From positions 44,882 to 108,881 of the forward strand of contig NZ_CALGNH010000013.1 in NCBI RefSeq assembly GCF_937958655.1: DNA of 64,000 bases, given 5' to 3'. This DNA is from an uncultured Winogradskyella sp. GTDB taxonomy: Bacteria; Bacteroidota; Bacteroidia; Flavobacteriales; Flavobacteriaceae. The translations under genes were made by a program, and so were the position numbers. This document shows, piece after piece, positions 1 to 9,220 of the stretch (its first letter is position 1; every line of letters begins with the position of its first letter). Below the pieces are notes generated by a model. It worked only from the letters and a program-made list of their open reading frames with translations. It did not search any database and was not told where the DNA came from.

Positions 1-2209
1 CGTGTTTATCCTTAGTATTAAAAATTTCTAATGTTGTTTCTTTAATGATATCACCTCTACCCATTAAGGTATTATGCAACTGTACACATGCAAACTCATG
101 CTCACCAGAAGCTTTTTCTATAGTAACTTCTTGTACTGTATTAAAGTTTTGATATAAAGGATAAGCATTAACACCTGTCTTCATTTCATCCTTAAGCGCT
201 TCTGATGTTCTACCATAACCAAAAGCTAAACCTACAGTTCCTTTAGCTTGACCTGGCTGAATAATAACAGGCACATTTTCTAAAGTCGTACCATTTACGG
301 TAACATTTACATAACTACCATTTAAGCCACCATTAGCCACATTCCAGTTTTCTAAATCTAATGCTTCTGCATCAGCTCTAGACACTGTTAGATAGTTATC
401 CCAAGTTGTTCTTGTAATTGGATCTGGAAACTCTTGTAACCAAGGATTATTCGCTTGTTGACCATCACCCATACCTGTTTTAGTGTAAAGTGTCAACTCC
501 ATGCCACTAGCATTTGCTGAACGCGCTAAGGCTCTTGCAGCATTACTACTAGGCGCCTGTACATCAGTACCATCATTTTCAGAAGCTTCGTTAGCACTTG
601 GTGATTCTACCTCTTCAGATGTTACATTTACATATACACCATCTTGTACCGCTTTATTAAATGATTTTCCATTTAAAATATCTGCTGTCCAAACTGATTT
701 TAAATAATCTCTATATGATGCACTATTTCCATTCCACACTAGTAATGCTTCCTGAAATTGTTTTGTGTTAAATAATGGGCGAATTGTTGGTTGCATTAAT
801 GAATAATGACCAGACTTTAATTCTAAATCACCCCAAGATTCTAAATTATGAGAAGCCGCTGCAATATAATCGCAATTAGAAGCAGTTTCGTCTTTCTTTA
901 ATGAAAAGGCTACAGATACATCTACTTTATCTAAACCTTCTTTAAATTCAGAAGCATTAGGAAGCGTGTACATTGGATTAACACCATTCATTATAACGGC
1001 ACCAACCTTACCAGCCTTCATATCAGCCACTAATTTCTTTATTGCACTATTACTACCTTGTCTTGTTTTAATAGTTGTTGAAGCATCAAATGCTTTACTA
1101 TTCAAATAAGTGTTTATTTCTAAAGCTACGGTTTGAGCATTTACATCTTGAATACCTGTAACTACTACCGCATTACTCCCTGCCTTTTTAATTTCACTTG
1201 CTGCAGATTGAACAGCTGCAGAAATATACTCTGGTAAATCACCAACTGAAACCGCACCACCAGTTATTTTACTACTTAATAATGCCAATACTTTCTTTTG
1301 CTGGCTAGGTGTTAATGGTATACGTTTATCTGCGTTTGCACCAGATAATGACATATTAGATTCAAACTGAATATGACGGGACATTTTACCATTTTCTGGA
1401 ATACGATTCTTAGCATAGCCAGACTCAAAACCACCACCTTGCCAGTCTCCTAAGAAATCAGCACCTACTGAAACAATAGTTTGGGCTTTTGAAAAATCAT
1501 AATTTGCCATACCACGTTTACCATACTTAGCTTGGTATGCATCTAAAGTAGCAGACTCTGAAACTGCATCATAAGATATATGCTTTACATTACCATATTT
1601 TGCAGAAAATTCTTCAATTAACTTGTGAGTTGAAGGACTTGGCATTGTTGCTGTTAAAAATACGATTTGTTTATCATCGCTTAACTTATTAAATGCCGAT
1701 GTTGTTTCTGACATTAGAGTGTCCCAAGAAATTTGGACATCACCCTTCATTGGAGTTTTAACTCTTAAAATATCATATAATCCTAAAATTGAAGCATGAA
1801 CTCTGGCATTTGCCATACCATTAGTAGCAGCATCTGTATTATTTTCAATTTTAATTGGTCTCCCTTCTCTAGTTTTTACTAAAACACTAGCAAAATCAAA
1901 TCCATTAGCTATTGTAGTCGCATAATAATTAGCTACTCCTGGAATAATTTCCGTTGGTTGCACTACATAAGGAATTGACTTAATTACAGGACCTTCACAA
2001 GCTGCTAAAGATGCCGCAGCAGTACTGAAACCTACGTATTTTAAGAAATCACGACGCGAGGTTGACGAAGACTCTAATGCTTCTTTATCACCTAAAAATT
2101 CATCTGTTGGAATTTCCTCCACAAACTCATTCTGTTGTAGCGTCTCAACAAGAGCGCTATTTTCGTTTAGCTCTTCAACACTTTTCCAGTATTTCTTGTT
2201 TGATGACAT
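1..2209 (-). CDS. actB: Alternative complex III molybdopterin-oxidoreductase-like subunit ActB (partial)
   Basis: The gene starts at ATG 2207-2209 and stays open to the left window edge, giving 736 visible codons of a protein that in this family is about 1000 residues. The N-terminus has a variant twin-arginine motif (RRDFLK, near residue 52) followed by a short hydrophobic stretch and an LAAC lipobox near residue 71, as expected for the TAT-variant-translocated ActB family. Homologues combine a molybdopterin-oxidoreductase-like domain without molybdopterin and a ferredoxin-like Fe-S domain; they sit in the quinol-oxidising alternative complex III on the periplasmic side. The Fe-S part lies outside the window. 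actA lies directly upstream with a 67-bp gap, the normal order for act operons. Identity is from the N-terminus, overall sequence and context. Confidence 0.9.
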   Translation of the reverse strand, partial: MSSNKKYWKSVEELNENSALVETLQQNEFVEEIPTDEFLGDKEALESSSTSRRDFLKYVGFSTAAASLAACEGPVIKSIPYVVQPTEIIPGVANYYATTIANGFDFASVLVKTREGRPIKIENNTDAATNGMANARVHASILGLYDILRVKTPMKGDVQISWDTLMSETTSAFNKLSDDKQIVFLTATMPSPSTHKLIEEFSAKYGNVKHISYDAVSESATLDAYQAKYGKRGMANYDFSKAQTIVSVGADFLGDWQGGGFESGYAKNRIPENGKMSRHIQFESNMSLSGANADKRIPLTPSQQKKVLALLSSKITGGAVSVGDLPEYISAAVQSAASEIKKAGSNAVVVTGIQDVNAQTVALEINTYLNSKAFDASTTIKTRQGSNSAIKKLVADMKAGKVGAVIMNGVNPMYTLPNASEFKEGLDKVDVSVAFSLKKDETASNCDYIAAASHNLESWGDLELKSGHYSLMQPTIRPLFNTKQFQEALLVWNGNSASYRDYLKSVWTADILNGKSFNKAVQDGVYVNVTSEEVESPSANEASENDGTDVQAPSSNAARALARSANASGMELTLYTKTGMGDGQQANNPWLQEFPDPITRTTWDNYLTVSRADAEALDLENWNVANGGLNGSYVNVTVNGTTLENVPVIIQPGQAKGTVGLAFGYGRTSEALKDEMKTGVNAYPLYQNFNTVQEVTIEKASGEHEFACVQLHNTLMGRGDIIKETTLEIFNTKDKH

Positions 2210-2276
2210 ATTTTATAGTTATATAGTTGTTAGTTGATAATGATTAGTATTACTAAACTTCAACTGTATCTTTAAT

Positions 2277-3605
2277 TTAATAGTGGCACTTACCACATTC
2301 TAATCCTCCCATTTGCGCTGCCGTTAACTGATCTACACCATACTTTTTTGATAATTCTTCATGAATTTTAGTATAGTACTCGTTATCCTTAACTTTAACA
2401 TTGGTTTCTCTGTGACAGTTAATACACCAGCCCATAGTTAACGGTGCATGTTGATACATAATTTCCATTTCCTCTACAGGACCATGACATGTTTGACACT
2501 CTACACCTGCCACTGAAACGTGCTGCGAGTGATTGAAATATGCAAAGTCTGGAAGGTTATGAATACGAATCCACTTTACTGGTTTTGACTCACCAGTATA
2601 TCCTGTTCCGTCCCAACCAACAGCATCGTATAATTTTTGTATTTCAGCATCGTAATCCACACCATATTCTTTTCCTTCTGCTAAAGTTTCTGGTGCCACA
2701 TTAGCAATAGCCTTATGGCAGTTCATACAAATATTTAATGATGGTATACCAGAATGTTTACTAACACGCGCAGAAGAATGACAATATTTACAATCTATAG
2801 CGTTATCACCAGCATGTATTCTATGCGAATAATGTATTGGCTGCACTGGCTCATAACCTTGATCTACACCCACCTGCATTAAATAACCATACACAAAATA
2901 ACCACTTGCTAGTAAAAGAAAAATTGCACTTACTAATACTAAAAATTGATTTTGTATAAAGGCTTTCCAAATTGGCGTACCTTTTTCCTTAACAACCTCT
3001 AAACCTTTAGCTTCGGCGAAACGATTTAATGTACGTCTTACTAAAATTAAGGCCAAGGCTAACAGCCCAAATAAAACAACTAGGGCTCCTAAGATTAAAT
3101 TATTACCTACTCCAGGCTCTTTCGAAACAACTTCACCGCCTCCACCATTAACTACAACTGGCTCAGGCTTTGGCTGAGCAGTGTAAGCCAAAATATCAGA
3201 AATATCTTGGTCACTTAATTGTGGAAAGGCTGTCATTGCCGTTTGATTCCACTCGTTATAAACTTTGTTGGCGTAAGTGTCACCAGACTTAATTAATCCT
3301 GCACTGTTTTTAATCCATGCATTAATCCATGCTCTATCTAAACCTTCTTCCTCTGCTAATCTGGCCTCAACATTCCTTAGCATTGGACCTGTCATATCCC
3401 TGTCTAACTTATGACAAGCAGCACAATTAGCATTAAATAATGATTTACCATTAGCGGCATCGCCTTCTTGAGCGATTAATGATGTCGAAAACGTGAATAA
3501 TAAAATAAAACCTAAATATAGAATCTTTGAGGTTAAATTACGGTAGATCACCTGTTTCATATTGTTAGTTGAATTAACTTCTAAACTTTGGTATGATTTT
3601 TTCAT
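2277..3605 (-). CDS. actA: Fused mono- plus pentahaem cytochrome c, alternative complex III ActA
   Basis: The protein is 442 residues if the first ATG (3605) is used. Met16 (ATG at 3560) is an equally good start because a signal-peptide-like segment follows it directly. Six CXXCH haem-c motifs are visible: CAACH 61-65, CKYCH 272-276, CMNCH 293-297, CQTCH 370-374, CINCH 394-398 and CGKCH 437-441, the last at the extreme C-terminus. Two hydrophobic segments (about 169-190 and 219-243) separate a monohaem N-terminal domain from a pentahaem C-terminal domain. The pentahaem part matches ActA, the electron-transfer subunit of alternative complex III. The extra N-terminal monohaem domain resembles a separate cytochrome c subunit fused on. 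It heads the visible act operon. A TAnnTTTG-like element (3641-3648, minus) lies about 36 bp upstream, with no clear -33 partner. Confidence 0.9.
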   Translation of the reverse strand: MKKSYQSLEVNSTNNMKQVIYRNLTSKILYLGFILLFTFSTSLIAQEGDAANGKSLFNANCAACHKLDRDMTGPMLRNVEARLAEEEGLDRAWINAWIKNSAGLIKSGDTYANKVYNEWNQTAMTAFPQLSDQDISDILAYTAQPKPEPVVVNGGGGEVVSKEPGVGNNLILGALVVLFGLLALALILVRRTLNRFAEAKGLEVVKEKGTPIWKAFIQNQFLVLVSAIFLLLASGYFVYGYLMQVGVDQGYEPVQPIHYSHRIHAGDNAIDCKYCHSSARVSKHSGIPSLNICMNCHKAIANVAPETLAEGKEYGVDYDAEIQKLYDAVGWDGTGYTGESKPVKWIRIHNLPDFAYFNHSQHVSVAGVECQTCHGPVEEMEIMYQHAPLTMGWCINCHRETNVKVKDNEYYTKIHEELSKKYGVDQLTAAQMGGLECGKCHY

Positions 3606-3769
3606 AAAAAAACTGAAAAAACATGTTTTTAAAACTCATGCAAAAGTAAGATATAAAGTCGATTTTAGAAATGTTAGCGAACTGTTAATAATCAATTTAT
3701 AATTATTCTAAATAAGATGTTCTTAGCATTTACGTTTAATACTATACCTTTGCATTTAAACCTTAAGTT

Positions 3770-4153
3770 ATGACACTAAAAATGAAACCATTTAATATCC
3801 TCTTAGTCTTAATATTATTTTGTTTTTCGGTAAATGCTCAACAAGGTGATGTTAACATAGATCAGCATAGCGATATTAACACATTACTAGACTATAAAAA
3901 GGATATAAAAACGACTAAAGTGTACCGTATCCAAGTGTACCAAAGTGTTGATCCGGATCGTGCAGAGCGCGAAAAATCTAATTTTCTTAATACCTATGGT
4001 CAATGGCCAGTTGAAATTGTATGGAACACACCAAATTATAAAGTTTGGGTTGGTAATTTTGCCACACGTTTAGAAGCCGATAGAGCATTAGCTAAAATTA
4101 AAAAGAAGTATATGAATGCCATTATTTTTCAACCTAAGCTCGACAAAAAATAA
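3770..4153 (+). CDS. Secreted SPOR-domain protein
   Basis: This is a 127-residue protein with an N-terminal signal peptide (hydrophobic run at residues 8-22, cleavage likely after VNAQ). Residues about 50-125 fit a SPOR domain: the VYRIQVYQS strand, a helix rich in charged residues, the KVWVGNF strand and the EADRALAKIKKKY helix, ending in an AIIFQP strand. SPOR domains bind denuded peptidoglycan, so an envelope or periplasmic role is likely; the exact function is unknown. A TACCTTTG box lies at 3745-3752, 17 bp before the ATG, without a clear -33 element. The gene is convergent with infB and shares a terminator hairpin with it. Confidence 0.85.
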   Translation: MTLKMKPFNILLVLILFCFSVNAQQGDVNIDQHSDINTLLDYKKDIKTTKVYRIQVYQSVDPDRAEREKSNFLNTYGQWPVEIVWNTPNYKVWVGNFATRLEADRALAKIKKKYMNAIIFQPKLDKK

Positions 4154-4177
4154 TACGATTTAAAGCATTTTTAAACA

Positions 4178-4207
4178 AAAAAAACCGACCATTTTGGTCG
4201 GTTTTTT
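4178..4207. terminator. Bidirectional terminator between SPOR gene and infB
   Basis: A hairpin of AAACCGACC, a short ATTTT loop and GGTCGGTTT is flanked by an A-run on the left and a T-run on the right. It can therefore terminate both the rightward SPOR gene and the leftward rimP-nusA-infB operon. Confidence 0.9.
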
Positions 4208-4225
4208 AGTTCTATAAACACCATT

Positions 4226-6970
4226 TTACTTAAGGGTCTTTTTAACTTCAACTTCTTGGAAGGCTTCAATAATATCACCTTCTTTTATATCATTATAGCC
4301 TTTAACTTGCAATCCACAATCGTAACCTTTGGAAACCTCTTTAGCATCATCTTTAAAACGCTTTAGCGATGATAACTCACCAGTATGTACTACCACACCA
4401 TCTCTAATTAAACGAATGCCAGAGTTTCTGTAAATTTTGCCATTTGTTACCATACAACCAGCTATGGTACCAATTTTAGAGATCTTAAAGGTTTCTCTAA
4501 TTTCAGCAGTACCTGTAACTTCCTCTTTAACTTCTGGAGATAACATGCCTTCCATAGCGTCTTTAAGATCGTTAATCGCTGCATATATGATGGAATATGT
4601 TCTGATATCAATTTCTTCTTTATCTGCTATGGATCTTGCATTCCCTACAGGCCTCACATTAAATCCAACGATAATCGCATCTGAAGCAGACGCTAATAAC
4701 ACATCACTTTCTGTAATGGCACCAACTCCTTTATGTATAATATTTACTTGTATTTCTTCAGTGGACAACTTTTGGAAAGAATCTGTTAATGCCTCTACTG
4801 AGCCATCCACATCACCTTTAAGTATAATATTTAATTCTTGGAAATCACCAAGCGCAATACGTCTACCAATTTCGTCTAAGGTTATATGACGTTGTGTTCT
4901 CACAGACTGCTCACGCTGCAATTGGGTACGTTTTGCTGCTATTTGTTTAGCTTCGCGTTCATCCTCAAATACGTTGAATTTATCACCTGCTTGGGGAGCA
5001 CCATCTAAACCCAAAATAGAAACTGGTGTTGATGGCCCTGCTTCTTCTACGTCATTACCACGTTCATCATGCATAGCTTTAACCTTACCACTGTTTTTAC
5101 CAGCTAATACATAATCACCTACACGTAATGTGCCTGACTGTACTAAAATTGTAGATACATATCCACGACCTTTATCTAAGTAGGCTTCTACTACAGTACC
5201 ATTGGCTGGTTTTTCAGGATTTGCTTGTAATTCTAACAATTCAGCTTCTAAAAGTACTTTTTCTAATAATTCCTTTACACCTGTTCCGAATTTAGCAGAA
5301 ATATCATGAGACTGAATTTTACCACCCCAATCTTCAACTAATAAATTCATACTTGCTAAACCTTCTTTTACTTTCTCTGGGTTAGCGTCTGGCTTATCAA
5401 TTTTATTAATTGCAAATACAATTGGAACACCAGCTGCTTGTGCATGAGAAATGGCTTCTTTAGTTTGTGGCATAATAGCATCATCTGCTGCAACTACAAT
5501 AATAGCAATATCGGTAACTTGAGCACCACGAGCACGCATTGCTGTAAAAGCCTCGTGACCAGGAGTATCTAAAAACGCTATTTTTTGACCTCCTTCTAAT
5601 TGTACTCCATAAGCACCAATATGTTGTGTTATACCACCAGACTCTCCAGCGATTACATTTTCTTCTCTAATGTAATCTAATAACGATGTTTTTCCATGAT
5701 CTACGTGTCCCATAACGGTAACAATTGGTGCACGCGGTTTTAAATCTTTTGGATCGTCTTCTATAATCTCAATAGACTCTTCAATATCTGCTGTTACAAA
5801 TTCTACAGAATACCCAAATTCTTCGGCAACTATAGTTAAAGTTTCTGCGTCTAATCTTTGGTTCATGGTTACCATCATACCTAAAGACATACAAGCGGAA
5901 ATTACTTGTGTTACACCAACGTCCATCATGGTAGCAACCTCACTTACAGTTACAAATTCTGTAACTTTAAGTGTTTTGCTTTCTGCCGCTGCCAACTCTT
6001 GATCCATCTCAGTTTGCTGACGGTGCTGATCTCTTTTTTCTCTACGGTATTTGGCTCCTTTACCTTTGTTAGATTTTCCTTGAAGCTTTTCTAACGTTTC
6101 TCTTACTTGCTTTTGTACTTCTTCTTCACTAGGCTCCTCTTTAACTACTTTAGGCCTCGTGTTTCCGCGTCCTTTAGCACCACGCCTATTATCAAAGTTT
6201 CTTCCACCTCCATCATTTCCGCCTTTACTTATACGACGTCTTTTACGCTTATTATTATCGTTTGAGGTTTCTTTTTTATCGTCCTTCTTCTTTTTAGGTT
6301 TATTAAATTGAGAAAGGTCAATTTTTTTACCTGTTGTTGTAGGACCTGTTAGCTTCTTATATTGTGTTTTTAAGGTTTCTTCAGCAGGTTCGCCTAAAGC
6401 ATCTGCTTTTTCTAACTTCTCTTGTTTTGTTAGTGGTTTTTTCTCTTCTTTTTTTGATTGCTCGGCTTTTGGTGTTTCAACCTTATTTTCGGCTTCAACC
6501 TTTGGTAGAGACTTAGGCTTTTGGCCTTGATTTTCTGATTGTTTTTCCTCTGGCTGTAACGCTATGTTTTTCTCCTCCTTAACCGTCTCATTTTTCTCTT
6601 GCTCTACAGCCTTTGTTGGTTTTTTCTCTAAATCGATTTTACCAACCTGCTTAGGCCCACTGAGATCTGCTTTAGCTTTTACAACGGCTTCTTTTCTGGC
6701 TTCTTCTTTTTCCTTTTCTTCAATTTCGCGCTCGCGCTTTATTCTAAGTTCTTCTTTTTCTTTAAGCTTAGCTTCACTAACCTCTTGAGCTTTTTCACGT
6801 TTTGTTGCATCCGTCTGAAATTCATCAGACAACGTATCGTAAACCTCTTGTGAAATTTTTGTATTAGGTTTTGCCTCAATTTCTATGCCTTTAGATTCTA
6901 AAAAATCTACTGCTCGATCTAATGAGATATTTAATTCCCTTAATACTTTATTTATTCTAATTTGAGCCAT
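4226..6970 (-). CDS. infB: Translation initiation factor IF-2
   Basis: The protein is 914 residues, typical for the long Bacteroidetes form. It has an N-terminal IF2_N helix region ([13 protein letters not shown]), then a long charged linker rich in Lys and Glu (about 75-330). A second IF2_N-like segment follows, and then the GTPase core: P-loop GHVDHGKT near residue 420, DTPGHE switch II and NKID. Domains II to IV are intact to the C-terminus. IF-2 is the GTPase that brings fMet-tRNA to the 30S subunit and drives subunit joining. It is the last gene of the leftward rimP-nusA-infB operon (66-bp gap to nusA) and ends at the shared terminator at 4178-4207. Only the linker shows low-complexity composition; nothing is missing. 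Confidence 0.98.
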   Translation of the reverse strand: MAQIRINKVLRELNISLDRAVDFLESKGIEIEAKPNTKISQEVYDTLSDEFQTDATKREKAQEVSEAKLKEKEELRIKREREIEEKEKEEARKEAVVKAKADLSGPKQVGKIDLEKKPTKAVEQEKNETVKEEKNIALQPEEKQSENQGQKPKSLPKVEAENKVETPKAEQSKKEEKKPLTKQEKLEKADALGEPAEETLKTQYKKLTGPTTTGKKIDLSQFNKPKKKKDDKKETSNDNNKRKRRRISKGGNDGGGRNFDNRRGAKGRGNTRPKVVKEEPSEEEVQKQVRETLEKLQGKSNKGKGAKYRREKRDQHRQQTEMDQELAAAESKTLKVTEFVTVSEVATMMDVGVTQVISACMSLGMMVTMNQRLDAETLTIVAEEFGYSVEFVTADIEESIEIIEDDPKDLKPRAPIVTVMGHVDHGKTSLLDYIREENVIAGESGGITQHIGAYGVQLEGGQKIAFLDTPGHEAFTAMRARGAQVTDIAIIVVAADDAIMPQTKEAISHAQAAGVPIVFAINKIDKPDANPEKVKEGLASMNLLVEDWGGKIQSHDISAKFGTGVKELLEKVLLEAELLELQANPEKPANGTVVEAYLDKGRGYVSTILVQSGTLRVGDYVLAGKNSGKVKAMHDERGNDVEEAGPSTPVSILGLDGAPQAGDKFNVFEDEREAKQIAAKRTQLQREQSVRTQRHITLDEIGRRIALGDFQELNIILKGDVDGSVEALTDSFQKLSTEEIQVNIIHKGVGAITESDVLLASASDAIIVGFNVRPVGNARSIADKEEIDIRTYSIIYAAINDLKDAMEGMLSPEVKEEVTGTAEIRETFKISKIGTIAGCMVTNGKIYRNSGIRLIRDGVVVHTGELSSLKRFKDDAKEVSKGYDCGLQVKGYNDIKEGDIIEAFQEVEVKKTLK

Positions 6971-7036
6971 AAATTGCCGTAATATACTTAAATCTGTTTA
7001 TATCAATCTAACTTTGTGGTTTCAATGTTAAGATTG

Positions 7037-8269
7037 TTAATCTTCGAATTCTTCTTTTAGAATTCTAATAACTTCTAAAATGGTCTCTTCTTCAAGATCT
7101 GTACGCTTTACTAAATCGTTCACATCTTGTTCTAAAACACTTTTTGCAGTATCTAAACCTGCTTTACTAAATTCTGAAATAATCCATTCATCAATTTCAT
7201 CAGAGAACTCTTTTAACTCTACATCTTCTTCTGCTCCTTCTCTAAATACATCTATTTCGTACCCTGTTAATTGGCCTGCTAAACGAATGTTATGCCCACC
7301 TCTACCAATAGCTTTAGAAACTTCTTCTGGTTTTAATAGCACTTCTGCGCGCATATTTTCTTCATCTAATTTTAGAGAGGTAACGCGCGCTGGACTTAAA
7401 GCTCTAGTTACAAATAACTGTAGGTTATTGGTGAAATTAATAACATCAATATTTTCGTTTCCTAGTTCTCTTACAATACCGTGTATACGAGATCCTTTCA
7501 TACCCACACAGGCACCAACTGGGTCTATTCTATCATCATAAGAATCTACAGCAACCTTAGCTTTTTCTCCAGGTATACGTACTACTTTTTTAACGGTTAT
7601 TAGTCCATCGAATACTTCTGGTATTTCTTGTTCAAACAATTTCTCCAAAAATAATGGAGATGTTCTAGACATTATAATCGATGGTTTACTTCCTTTTAAT
7701 TCTACACTCTCTATAACTCCTCTTACATTTTCTCCTTTTCTAAAGAAATCAGATGGAATTTGTCTGTCTTTTGGAAGTATAATTTCATTACCATCATCGT
7801 CTAATAAAATAATTGCTCTATGACGGATATGATGCACCTCAGCGGTATAAATTTCTCCTTCTAATTCTTTAAATTGCTTATAGATATTAGTATTATCATG
7901 TTCGTGAATTTTAGAAATTAGGTTTTGTCTTAAGGCTAAAATTGAACGTCTGCCTAGGTCAACAAGCTTTACCTCTTCAGCCACATCCTCACCAACTTCA
8001 AAATCTGGTTCTATTTTTTGAGCTTCTGATAATTCAATTTCTTGATTTGGTTCTTCCACATCACCATCCGCAACAACAATACGGTTTCTCCAAATTTCTA
8101 AATCACCTTTATCTGGATTGATAATAATATCAAAATTATCATCATCGCCATATTTCTTCTTTAATGCATTACGCAACACATCTTCAAGTATCGCCATCAG
8201 CGTTACTCTATCGATTAACTTATCGTCCTTAAATTCTGAAAATGATTCAATTAATGCTACATTTTCCAT
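7037..8269 (-). CDS. nusA: Transcription termination/antitermination factor NusA
   Basis: This 410-residue protein has the NusA order: an N-terminal RNA-polymerase-binding domain, an S1 domain (about 130-200) and two KH domains, the first around GACVGMKGSRI and the second around AIGRGGHNIRLAG. There is a short acidic C-terminal part and no long AR repeats, as usual outside proteobacteria. NusA binds RNA polymerase and affects pausing, hairpin termination and antitermination. It is the middle gene of rimP-nusA-infB, 12 bp after rimP and 66 bp before infB. The leader of its own operon holds a terminator-like hairpin (8751-8777) on which NusA could act; that is inference. Confidence 0.97.
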   Translation of the reverse strand: MENVALIESFSEFKDDKLIDRVTLMAILEDVLRNALKKKYGDDDNFDIIINPDKGDLEIWRNRIVVADGDVEEPNQEIELSEAQKIEPDFEVGEDVAEEVKLVDLGRRSILALRQNLISKIHEHDNTNIYKQFKELEGEIYTAEVHHIRHRAIILLDDDGNEIILPKDRQIPSDFFRKGENVRGVIESVELKGSKPSIIMSRTSPLFLEKLFEQEIPEVFDGLITVKKVVRIPGEKAKVAVDSYDDRIDPVGACVGMKGSRIHGIVRELGNENIDVINFTNNLQLFVTRALSPARVTSLKLDEENMRAEVLLKPEEVSKAIGRGGHNIRLAGQLTGYEIDVFREGAEEDVELKEFSDEIDEWIISEFSKAGLDTAKSVLEQDVNDLVKRTDLEEETILEVIRILKEEFED

Positions 8270-8281
8270 AATACCTATGAA

Positions 8282-8743
8282 TTAAAATTTTATTTTAACT
8301 TTTGCTTCTTTAATATCATTAAAGGCTATCGATGCCTCTTTATTTACCGTTACTTTACCTTTACCTACTGGTTTTGGTTCTCTCGTTTTCCACTGCAACG
8401 TAATACCGTTATCTTCAATGCTTTTTAATGTACCTTCTATAGTGTTATTATTGGTTTTAACTTCTAAATTACGCCCAACATGTTTACTATACTGTCTTGG
8501 CAAAAGTAATGGAGATGCCGCACCTGATGATAAAACTTCTAAAGAAAAATCATACTCATCTCTATCTAAATTATGCTCTATAGCTCTACTGATAAAAATA
8601 CAATCTTCTACCAAAACTCCACGGTCACCATCTATTACAATTTTAATAGCATTACTAGTTGACATAGTAAAGTCTATCAAAAATAAATCTTGACGCTCAT
8701 TGAGTGCGTTTTGCAATAAATCCTCTACCTTACTTTTAAACAT
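8282..8743 (-). CDS. rimP: Ribosome maturation factor RimP
   Basis: The protein is 153 residues, the usual RimP length, with the two-domain arrangement of the family: an N-terminal alpha/beta domain containing DRGVLVEDC and the C-terminal Sm-like beta domain after LLLPRQYSKHVGR. RimP binds free 30S subunits and helps their late assembly. The gene is the first of rimP-nusA-infB. Its ATG (8741-8743) is preceded within a few bases by a T-run and a perfect hairpin, so the start region itself may be structurally controlled. No Shine-Dalgarno sequence is visible. Confidence 0.95.
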   Translation of the reverse strand: MFKSKVEDLLQNALNERQDLFLIDFTMSTSNAIKIVIDGDRGVLVEDCIFISRAIEHNLDRDEYDFSLEVLSSGAASPLLLPRQYSKHVGRNLEVKTNNNTIEGTLKSIEDNGITLQWKTREPKPVGKGKVTVNKEASIAFNDIKEAKVKIKF

Positions 8744-8750
8744 CTACGAT

Positions 8751-8777
8751 AAAAAAGAGAGGACTTTTTGTCCTCTC
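8751..8777 (-). promoter_or_regulatory. Terminator-like attenuator hairpin in the rimP-nusA-infB leader
   Basis: On the minus strand the 8-bp perfect stem GAGAGGAC / GTCCTCTC with an AAAAA loop is followed directly by six T residues and, 7 nt later, by the rimP ATG. No plus-strand gene ends here, so it does not serve as terminator for a neighbour. It lies between the predicted promoter (8805-8835) and rimP, inside a leader of about 55 nt. Its form fits an intrinsic terminator used as an attenuator; it might instead only shield the start codon region. Confidence 0.7.
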
Positions 8778-8804
8778 GCTTATTTATTTCTTTAAATAAC
8801 GATG

Positions 8805-8835
8805 CAAATATACACTATTTAAAGGACTTATCAAA
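8805..8835 (-). promoter_or_regulatory. Promoter of the rimP-nusA-infB operon
   Basis: Read on the minus strand: TTTG (8832-8835), a 19-nt spacer, then TATATTTG (8805-8812). This is an exact match to the Bacteroidetes housekeeping consensus TTTG-N19-TAnnTTTG. Transcription should start near 8799-8801. Confidence 0.8.
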
Positions 8836-8955
8836 GTAACTTACCTTGTAATTGTTTTTATGAATCCGCAGAGCAAAAGCCATAATCCTAGTTAAAAGCT
8901 AAATAAACATTAAAAGTTGTAATAACTGGGAGCCACAAGCTCTACCTTAAATGAA

Positions 8956-8985
8956 AAATCCTCATTCTGTTTAGAATGAGGATTT
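8956..8985 (-). terminator. Terminator of tRNA-Gln
   Basis: A 13-bp perfect stem (AAATCCTCATTCT with its complement) around a 4-nt loop lies 10 nt beyond the tRNA 3' end. On the minus strand the 3' arm runs into further T residues. Confidence 0.85.
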
Positions 8986-8994
8986 AAATTTTTG

Positions 8995-9067
8995 TTGGCC
9001 TACTAGGGCTCGAACCTAGACTCTTCTGGACCAAAACCAGACGTGTTGCCAGTTACACCATAGGCCA
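8995..9067 (-). tRNA. tRNA-Gln (anticodon TTG)
   Basis: The minus strand folds into a complete cloverleaf. The acceptor stem is TGGCCTA paired with TAGGCCA, the anticodon stem-loop is TCTGG-TTTTGGT-CCAGA with anticodon TTG, and the T-arm contains GGTTCGAGCC. Discriminator base is A; CCA is not encoded. The U1-A72 pair is typical of bacterial tRNA-Gln. It has its own promoter and terminator, so it is a single-gene unit between rimP and the GT117 gene. Confidence 0.96.
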
Positions 9068-9085
9068 ATCTCTTAAATGAGGGTG

Positions 9086-9116
9086 CAAATTTAAAACAAA
9101 GTTTGTCTTAGGCAAA
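9086..9116 (-). promoter_or_regulatory. Promoter of tRNA-Gln
   Basis: On the minus strand TTTG (9113-9116) and TAAATTTG (9086-9093) are separated by 19 nt, the Bacteroidetes consensus. The -7 element ends 18 nt before the mature tRNA 5' end. Confidence 0.8.
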
Positions 9117-9220
9117 AAAAATATGGAAAAATAATTCATTTTACTTAACGTTAACTTAAAAGTGTAGGCATTATTATAATAATTAGTAAATTCGTCCCAC
9201 ATCAATTAGAGTCCTTTTTC

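Noticed and set aside
4437..8693. Long plus-strand reading frames opposite infB, nusA and rimP
   Set aside because: These are shadows caused by low stop frequency on the opposite strand; their translations are Ser/Leu-rich without motifs and there is no promoter.
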